Assembly: GCA_024206355.1 (NCBI GenBank)
Contig: JAAGZM010000322.1
Location: forward strand, 1-13,111
Source of the DNA: Gammaproteobacteria bacterium
GTDB lineage: Bacteria > Pseudomonadota > Gammaproteobacteria > Enterobacterales > GCA-2746155
Direction of reading: 5' to 3'
DNA length: 13,111 bases
A program made the position numbers and the translations under genes. Within the stretch, counting starts at the first letter, position 1. Every line of letters begins with the position of its first letter. A model generated the notes under the pieces. That model worked only from the letters and a program-made list of their open reading frames with translations, did no database searches and was not told the origin of the DNA. Shown here one piece after another: positions 8,376-13,111 of the stretch.

Positions 8376-9436
8376 AAGTGATTGATCGATATATAGCTCG
8401 TACAGTTGTTGTTGATACAATAGGCGTTCTGATTGCATTAATACTACTGCGTTCGTTATTTGCTTTTATAGATGAAGGAACTGATGTTGGTAAGGGTGAC
8501 TACCAACTAATTGATGCATTGTATTTTATTATCTTGCAAATACCTGCAAGGATATATGAATTCTTTCCAGTATCTGCGTTAATTGGTGGTTTAGTTGGTA
8601 TAGGGAGACTAGCTTCCCATTCAGAGCTTATTGTGATGAGAGCATCTGGCGTTAGTCTAAAAGCTGTCAGTTTTGCTGTTCTTAAAGGTACCATTGGTTT
8701 AATGGTATTAGTTTTTCTCATCGGTGAATTTGTTTCTCCCATCAGTTCTCAACTTGGCAGACAAATGCAAACATCGTTGATCTCAGGTGGTAACCTTGTC
8801 AAGTCCTCAAGAGGTGTTTGGGTTAAGGAAAATAATAATTATGTCCATATCACAATAATCCTACCCGATGGACAGTTGGAAGGTATCACACGCTTCCAAT
8901 TTATTGAGAAAAAATTACAATCAATGGTTTATGCTCAGTCAGCACAATATCAAGATGATGGAAGATGGTTTCTGCAAAATGTAAAACAGACATTTATTAA
9001 ACCTAACTCTGTTAACAGCACTAAAGCTGATGTTATGTACTGGACTACCGAACTCAGTCCTGAGACTTTGGGTGTAGTGAGCATAAATCCTGAAGATTTA
9101 AATTTGATAGGACTGAGTGAATATAGTCAATATCTTAATGAGAATGGGCTAAATGCAACACGTTATGAACTTGCTTATTGGAAGAAAATATTACAACCTT
9201 TAGCAGTTGCTGTGATGATGTTTCTTGCCTTGTCATTTATTTCAGGACCATTGAGAACTGTTACAGTGGGCGCAAGAATTGTCATGGGAATGGTGGTTGG
9301 TTTTTTATTCAATATGCTAACTAATATTTTTGGACCCGTTAGTCTCATTTATCAGATGCCAGTATTTCTTGCGGCCAGCCTTCCGATTATCCTCTTTGCT
9401 ATAGTCGCAGCAATGCTAATGAGTAAAGCGCGTTAA
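8372..9436 (+). CDS. lptG: LPS export ABC transporter permease LptG
   Basis: Partner of LptF in the inner-membrane LptB2FG complex. The 354 residues start MKVIDRYIARTVVVDT, like E. coli LptG (VLDRYIGKT). They show RIYEFFPVSALIGGLVGIGRLASHSELIVMRASGVS, the family's first periplasmic edge and coupling-helix region, written here as a family landmark at about 63-97. A periplasmic jellyroll follows (about 125-260), then C-terminal membrane segments with PLRTVTVGARIVMGMVVGF. The start codon lies within the last codons of lptF. The last 21 bases overlap the 3' end of the opposite-strand symporter gene, so no separate terminator fits between the two. Confidence 0.97.
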   Translation: MKVIDRYIARTVVVDTIGVLIALILLRSLFAFIDEGTDVGKGDYQLIDALYFIILQIPARIYEFFPVSALIGGLVGIGRLASHSELIVMRASGVSLKAVSFAVLKGTIGLMVLVFLIGEFVSPISSQLGRQMQTSLISGGNLVKSSRGVWVKENNNYVHITIILPDGQLEGITRFQFIEKKLQSMVYAQSAQYQDDGRWFLQNVKQTFIKPNSVNSTKADVMYWTTELSPETLGVVSINPEDLNLIGLSEYSQYLNENGLNATRYELAYWKKILQPLAVAVMMFLALSFISGPLRTVTVGARIVMGMVVGFLFNMLTNIFGPVSLIYQMPVFLAASLPIILFAIVAAMLMSKAR

Positions 9437-10804
9437 GCGATAGCAAATAAAAATAATCACAACAACAGCAATACCTGGGAATGATGGCCAAATAAATGGA
9501 TCAATTTTAGCAAAATGCCATACAAATACTGTGAAAGCGCCACAAATCATCATGCTAATTGCAAGCCACTCATTAACTTTTTGTTTCCAAATCATCAAGA
9601 ATAACAGTGGCGTAATTGCTGTAGCTAAAGCAGACCAGGCCAATGTTACGAGAATAAAGACACTCTTATTTCCCCACAATGAAATTGCAAGCACGACAAT
9701 AGTGATCAGAACAGTACTGCCTTTAGTGATCAGCATAGAAGGAGAGGGTTGTTTTATAATATCTCTTGACAGTGCCGCTGATGATGCGAGTACCAAAGAG
9801 TCGGCTGTTGATATTGATGCAGCGAATAGACCGGCAAGAATAATTCCTACGAGAAACTGTGGTAATAAATCATTAGCAATCATTGGTAGAGCTAGTTCAG
9901 CGTCAAAATTGCCCACTTCAGGCAATAATACTTTGGCTGCTAGACCAACTACCCAAGACGTTAGGAAGAATGCGTAATACCAGATCAGATACCAATAGAG
10001 AGACTTATTCGTATTTTCAGCACTATCAAGCGCCATAAATCTTGTCATAACATGTGGTTGACCAGTAATACCAAAACCGCCTAGGAACCATCCAAAGATG
10101 TATAGCCAAGGTGAAAACTGCATATCAGGTAATATGCCGACTAACGAAGGATTGATTGCTTCAAGTTTGTTGTATAGCGCTCCAAAGCCACCAATCTCAT
10201 TGATAGCAACGAATAATAATATGAACATCGCAACGATCATCACGATAGACTGTGCAACATCTGTCCAGACTGATGCCCTGAACCCACCAGAGTAACAATA
10301 AAGGAAAATAATAATAGCCCCAATGATTGCACCTGTATTTAGGTCCCAGTCAAATAAGACATACATTGCTTTGCTGGATGCGGTTAGTTGGGCGGCTGCG
10401 TATGTGCTGAGGAAAATTAATATTCCCCAACCTAAGACATGTCGCAGGATGGGCATTTCTTTACCTTGCCACAAACTAATTAATCCACTGTAAGAATAAG
10501 TTTTATTCTGTGCAGATTTTTCTCTAATGTGTCGAGAGGTAAAAAATAAACCGAAAGTTATACCTGAACTTAAGCCTAGAAGAAACCAAATAGAGCTTAT
10601 CCCCATCGCATAAGTCATTCCAATCCATGCGGTAAACATGAATCCACTATTGGTTGTTGCAACAGCAGACAAACCACAAAGCCAAGGCTGTAGGCTACGA
10701 CTAGCAAGCAAGTAATCTTCCGCAGTATTCTGTTTTTTGCGTAAAGAGTACAATCCAATGATGAGGAAAATAAATAAACAGCTTAAAAAGCTAACAATGA
10801 TCAT
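9416..10804 (-). CDS. Sodium:solute symporter (SSS/PutP-like family)
   Basis: An inner-membrane Na+-coupled transporter. The 462 residues are mostly hydrophobic, with about 12-13 membrane segments and no cleavable signal. Family landmarks in order are AEDYLLASRSLQPW near the N-terminus, TTNSGFMFTAWIGMTYAMG, SGGFRASVWTDVAQS, GGFGITGQPHVMTRFMA, and ILAGLFAASISTADS. S332 and T333 in the last motif correspond to the conserved Ser-Thr of the Na2 sodium site. Overall it resembles proline/pantothenate-type members, but the substrate cannot be assigned. It follows the RDD-family gene by 30 bases, with GAAG upstream of the ATG, so the two are probably cotranscribed. Its stop overlaps lptG by 21 bases in a convergent arrangement. 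Confidence 0.93.
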   Translation of the reverse strand: MIIVSFLSCLFIFLIIGLYSLRKKQNTAEDYLLASRSLQPWLCGLSAVATTNSGFMFTAWIGMTYAMGISSIWFLLGLSSGITFGLFFTSRHIREKSAQNKTYSYSGLISLWQGKEMPILRHVLGWGILIFLSTYAAAQLTASSKAMYVLFDWDLNTGAIIGAIIIFLYCYSGGFRASVWTDVAQSIVMIVAMFILLFVAINEIGGFGALYNKLEAINPSLVGILPDMQFSPWLYIFGWFLGGFGITGQPHVMTRFMALDSAENTNKSLYWYLIWYYAFFLTSWVVGLAAKVLLPEVGNFDAELALPMIANDLLPQFLVGIILAGLFAASISTADSLVLASSAALSRDIIKQPSPSMLITKGSTVLITIVVLAISLWGNKSVFILVTLAWSALATAITPLLFLMIWKQKVNEWLAISMMICGAFTVFVWHFAKIDPFIWPSFPGIAVVVIIFICYRLTRFTH

Positions 10805-10834
10805 AAAAAAATCTTCTATCCGATAATTTAAGTT

Positions 10835-11284
10835 TTAATTCATTTTAAGAACAATAATATTTGTCTGGGAGATGATATCTTGCCATCCCCGTTTTTCAGG
10901 AAATAAAGCCCAAAGATGTGCCAAACCTAAGAGACTACTGAAAAAACGAAGCAGAGCATTGGAATATGTAATTTTGATGTTGTCATTAGTAATTAATTTT
11001 AACCGCCAAGCTTTCATTCCCAAAGTCTGCCCACCCTTACGCCAGCACCAAGCATAATACGAAAACCAACAAACAACTAACCATGCGGAATAAATAGGAT
11101 TACTAACAAGTATTTGCTGCTCTGTAATTGCTTCAGATCCCATTATTGCTCCTACTACAGCCATAGCGATAGCAGATGCAAGAAATAAAATGGCTACTAC
11201 AATTAATCCATCATAAATTACCGTCGCTAATCGTTTGAATAAACCTGCATGAGGTAAGTCTTGGGTTTCTGACTCTGTCGTCAT
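10835..11284 (-). CDS. RDD-family membrane protein
   Basis: A small inner-membrane protein of unknown molecular role; some RDD members act in Na+/H+ or solute exchange. With the start at 11284 it has 149 residues. It shows the N-terminal RDD signature GLFKRLATVIYDGLIVV entering the first membrane helix, a second helix with WLVVCWFSYYAWCWRKGGQTLGM, and the conserved KGGQTLGMKAWRLKL motif. A third hydrophobic stretch (LLRFFSSLLGLAHLWALF) precedes the end. The frame is open to an ATG at 11347, but the added 21 residues are not family-like and that ATG has a badly spaced AGGA. The ATG at 11284 has GGA about 9 bases upstream, so I prefer it. It lies directly upstream of the symporter and may be its functional partner, which is inference. 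Confidence 0.9.
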   Translation of the reverse strand: MTTESETQDLPHAGLFKRLATVIYDGLIVVAILFLASAIAMAVVGAIMGSEAITEQQILVSNPIYSAWLVVCWFSYYAWCWRKGGQTLGMKAWRLKLITNDNIKITYSNALLRFFSSLLGLAHLWALFPEKRGWQDIISQTNIIVLKMN

Positions 11285-11394
11285 TAACGCTATTCCAAAA
11301 ATGGCTATAATGGATGAGATTTTAACAGAAATAGCGAAAACAGCCATAGTCCTGCTAGAATATAGTTAATTACAGTGATGTAGGTAGTTTAAAA

Positions 11395-12882
11395 ATGGCT
11401 GAAGATAATAAAAATAAAAATAAAAATAAAGATGAAACTGAAAATTTTGAGTTACCTCAAGAGAATTTTGATTCTATTGAAGCGTACTTAGATTCTGCAT
11501 TAGAACACAGTGATGAAGATGAACAAGTAGATGATTTAGCGATTCAAAAAAGGCTAGCTGAACTGATAACAGAACTCAAAATAGAAGAAGAAAATGAAAC
11601 GGTATCAAATGAAGCTTCTGCAGAAGCATTACAAACAAAGGTTGCTGAGCAAGGTGAAGATTACTCGCATGCAGAAATTGAAGAAAAGTTAGAAGAAGCA
11701 AAACCATCGGGGATTGATTACGATATGAGACAAGCAAATAAGCCAAATCAACTGGATGGTATTTCTGCTGATGATCTTGCTATAGAAGATGATGATGAAG
11801 AAACTGAAATTGAAAAATGTCTTAATTGTGCAGAGCAATTAAACGGTTTCTATTGTCATAATTGTGGACAACCTAATCGACATTTCATTCGATTTTTCCC
11901 TAAAGTACTACTGGATTTGATTAATGAGGCATTTGATTTTGACTCACGAATATTTAGAACGCTCATTCCTTTGTTGTTTAAGCCAGGGCGCCTCAGCATG
12001 GAGTATATTGCTGGTAGGCGTGCTCGATATGTTAATCCACTAAGACTTTACATTTTTCTAAGCGTAATATTTTTCATTAGCGTTTCACTTTTCACGGATA
12101 CCGGTGAGGACATTCAGGTTCACTCAAATGATGGTATTAAGGCGATTACAGAACAACAAAATCTACTATCAACATTAAAAGATAAACAGGCTCAAGGTTT
12201 TCCTATTGATAATGAAGCAATAGCTGAAGTTGAAGCGGCCATTGAGGCGATAGAAAATCCTAAACCTGAAGAGGACTCAAAGCCAATGGGCCTTGATAGA
12301 GTCAATGGTGACTTCGATGTCAAATTAGGTAATGGTAAGCAATGGAATGTTAAAACAAATCCAATTAAGTTCGCAGGAATATTTTCTGAAGAAACCACAA
12401 ATGAGTTGAATATATTTTTAATGAATTTGGTTGAGAAGCTTGATAATGCAATCAAAAATGATCCTTCTGTTCTTGTTAAGGAGTTTCTAAATGCAATTCC
12501 TCAACTGATGTTTATTCTACTTCCTTTATTTGCACTGTTATTGAAAATCACCTACGTTTTCAAAAAACGATATTATATGGAGCATCTGATAGTTGCTCTC
12601 CATAGCCATTGTTTTATATTCTTTTCACTATTATTAATAATTCTATTAAATGTACTTAGTGAGTATTTAGTGAAACCTCTTTGGTTAATTACTACGCTGA
12701 ACCTGTTAGTCATTCTTTTATCGATTTGGATACCTTTGAATATCTACATCACCCAAAAGAAAGTATATGCACAAGGTTATATTCTAACGACGCTGAAGTA
12801 TATTTTTGTAGGCGTATCTTATTGGGCATTACTCATGTTTACGGCAGCGATGGCCTTTGTTGTAGGATTGGTTAACTTATAG
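11395..12882 (+). CDS. DUF3667 membrane protein with acidic N-terminal extension and zinc ribbon
   Basis: Function is unknown. The first 140 residues or so are hydrophilic and very acidic, beginning with an Asn-Lys repeat (about residues 5-12). A zinc ribbon follows, with C142, C145, C154 and C157 (CLNC...GFYCHNCGQPN). The DUF3667 core comes next: FDSRIFRTLIPLLFKPGRLSMEYIAGRRARYVNPLRLY is split here as a landmark around 185-220, leading into membrane helix 1 (about 216-237). A loop of about 130 residues follows, then four more membrane segments (about 370-390, 400-425, 427-448, 465-490). The N-terminus is probably cytoplasmic, because Cys-ribbons of this kind are. AGG lies 10 bases before the ATG. 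It diverges from the RDD gene, about 110 bases apart. The long acidic extension is the unusual part. Confidence 0.9.
   Translation: MAEDNKNKNKNKDETENFELPQENFDSIEAYLDSALEHSDEDEQVDDLAIQKRLAELITELKIEEENETVSNEASAEALQTKVAEQGEDYSHAEIEEKLEEAKPSGIDYDMRQANKPNQLDGISADDLAIEDDDEETEIEKCLNCAEQLNGFYCHNCGQPNRHFIRFFPKVLLDLINEAFDFDSRIFRTLIPLLFKPGRLSMEYIAGRRARYVNPLRLYIFLSVIFFISVSLFTDTGEDIQVHSNDGIKAITEQQNLLSTLKDKQAQGFPIDNEAIAEVEAAIEAIENPKPEEDSKPMGLDRVNGDFDVKLGNGKQWNVKTNPIKFAGIFSEETTNELNIFLMNLVEKLDNAIKNDPSVLVKEFLNAIPQLMFILLPLFALLLKITYVFKKRYYMEHLIVALHSHCFIFFSLLLIILLNVLSEYLVKPLWLITTLNLLVILLSIWIPLNIYITQKKVYAQGYILTTLKYIFVGVSYWALLMFTAAMAFVVGLVNL
11407..11430 (+). repeat. In-frame hexanucleotide microsatellite (AATAAA)x4
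   Basis: Four tandem copies of AATAAA encode Asn-Lys pairs near the start of the DUF3667 protein. Because the unit is six bases, slippage would change the number of Asn-Lys pairs without shifting the frame. Confidence 0.75.
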
Positions 12883-12904
12883 ATTCGTCTAAAGACATTT
12901 GTGC

Positions 12905-12932
12905 TTGCAAAGACTGTGAAGTAATTTATAAT
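12905..12932 (+). promoter_or_regulatory. Promoter of tRNA-Leu with GC-rich discriminator
   Basis: TTGCAA (12905-12910) and a consensus TATAAT (12927-12932) are 16 bases apart. The following bases GCCACTCGC form a GC-rich discriminator, typical of stable-RNA promoters under stringent (ppGpp) control. Transcription would start near 12939, giving a leader of about 25 bases before the mature tRNA. Confidence 0.7.
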
Positions 12933-12963
12933 GCCACTCGCTTACCGTATACATACAAGCAAT

Positions 12964-13050
12964 GCCAGAGTGGTGGAATTGGTAGACACGCCGGATTCAA
13001 AATCCGGTGCTAGCAATAGCGTGACGGTTCAAGTCCGTCCTCTGGTACCA
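12964..13050 (+). tRNA. tRNA-Leu (anticodon CAA)
   Basis: An 87-base class II tRNA with encoded CCA. The acceptor stem pairs GCCAGAG with CTCTGGT, followed by discriminator A and CCA. The anticodon stem CCGGA/TCCGG holds loop TTCAAAA with anticodon CAA at 12998-13000, reading UUG codons. The long variable arm is GCTA-GCAA-TAGC, and the T arm is GACGG-TTCAAGT-CCGTC. All are leucine tRNA features. The terminal pair is G1-U72 rather than the common G1-C72. Six T residues follow the CCA directly (13051-13056) and may help end transcription, although no separate GC-rich hairpin is present. Confidence 0.97.
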
Positions 13051-13063
13051 TTTTTTAATTCAA

Positions 13064-13111
13064 TTAGATTTTCACAGTGACTTGTCCGTTCATAAGCATA
13101 GGTAATAGCCA
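13064..13111 (-). CDS. C-terminal fragment resembling type I restriction specificity subunit HsdS, runs off right edge
   Basis: On the minus strand the last 15 codons of an open frame read WLLPMLMNGQVTVKI, then TAA (13064-13066). From memory, LLPMLMNGQV followed by a short beta-like tail is typical of the end of HsdS, the DNA-recognition subunit of type I restriction-modification systems. HsdS directs methylation and cleavage together with HsdM and HsdR. Only 15 codons are visible, so this is a motif call, not a domain call. The gene would end 13 bases from the 3' end of tRNA-Leu, facing it. The plus strand is also open here but has no start signal. Confidence 0.45.
   Translation of the reverse strand, partial: WLLPMLMNGQVTVKI

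Noticed and set aside
9531..9977. 148-residue open frame opposite the symporter gene
   Set aside because: It lies wholly antisense to a clear transporter and its product is low-complexity with no family features.
11285..11347. 21-residue hydrophobic N-terminal extension of the RDD protein
   Set aside because: The upstream ATG has a poorly spaced Shine-Dalgarno, and the RDD signature begins naturally after the ATG at 11284.
11407..11430. Hexanucleotide repeat as an on/off phase-variation switch
   Set aside because: The six-base unit keeps the frame, so slippage cannot switch the gene off; only length could vary.
13051..13056. T6 run after the tRNA as a classical Rho-independent terminator
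   Set aside because: No dedicated GC-rich hairpin precedes it other than the tRNA itself, so I mention it only in the tRNA entry.
13076..13111. Plus-strand open frame from GTG near 13077 to the edge
   Set aside because: No ribosome binding site is visible, and the minus-strand frame gives a recognisable HsdS-like ending.

Overview
The window is an AT-rich, densely coding stretch of a gammaproteobacterial chromosome. Two gene orders support this: pepA-holC-(small acidic gene)-valS as one run, and lptF-lptG diverging from pepA, both usual in Gammaproteobacteria. Base composition and protein flavour suggest a marine or Kangiella/Oceanospirillales-type organism, but that placement is a guess. 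No insertion sequence, CRISPR array or complete prophage gene is visible.

Left part (1-7034): a GspE/PulE-type secretion or pilus ATPase enters from the left edge on the + strand and ends 13 bases from the end of valS. On the minus strand, transcription runs leftward through pepA (leucyl aminopeptidase), holC (DNA polymerase III chi), an unnamed very acidic protein, and valS (valyl-tRNA synthetase). Gaps of 8, 15 and 36 bases suggest one operon.

Middle (7035-9436): a 201-base divergent regulatory region (7035-7235) holds nested palindromes on the pepA side and a good sigma70-like promoter on the lptF side. lptF and lptG overlap by four bases (ATGA). They encode the two permease subunits of the LPS export machine. 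lptG overlaps the 3' end of a convergent sodium:solute symporter gene by 21 bases.

Right part (9416-13111): the symporter follows an RDD-family membrane protein on the minus strand. Diverging from these is a DUF3667 protein with a long acidic N-terminus, a four-cysteine zinc ribbon and several membrane segments. A tRNA-Leu(CAA) with its own strong promoter follows. Fourteen bases beyond it, on the opposite strand, lies a 15-codon C-terminus resembling the end of a type I restriction specificity subunit (HsdS). The tRNA may therefore mark the edge of a defence or genomic island continuing to the right.

Most of the window is core housekeeping: translation, replication, peptide turnover and outer-membrane biogenesis. 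The best leads are the right-hand edge, the acidic protein beside holC, the palindromic pepA/lptF region, and two convergent gene pairs with no room for terminators.
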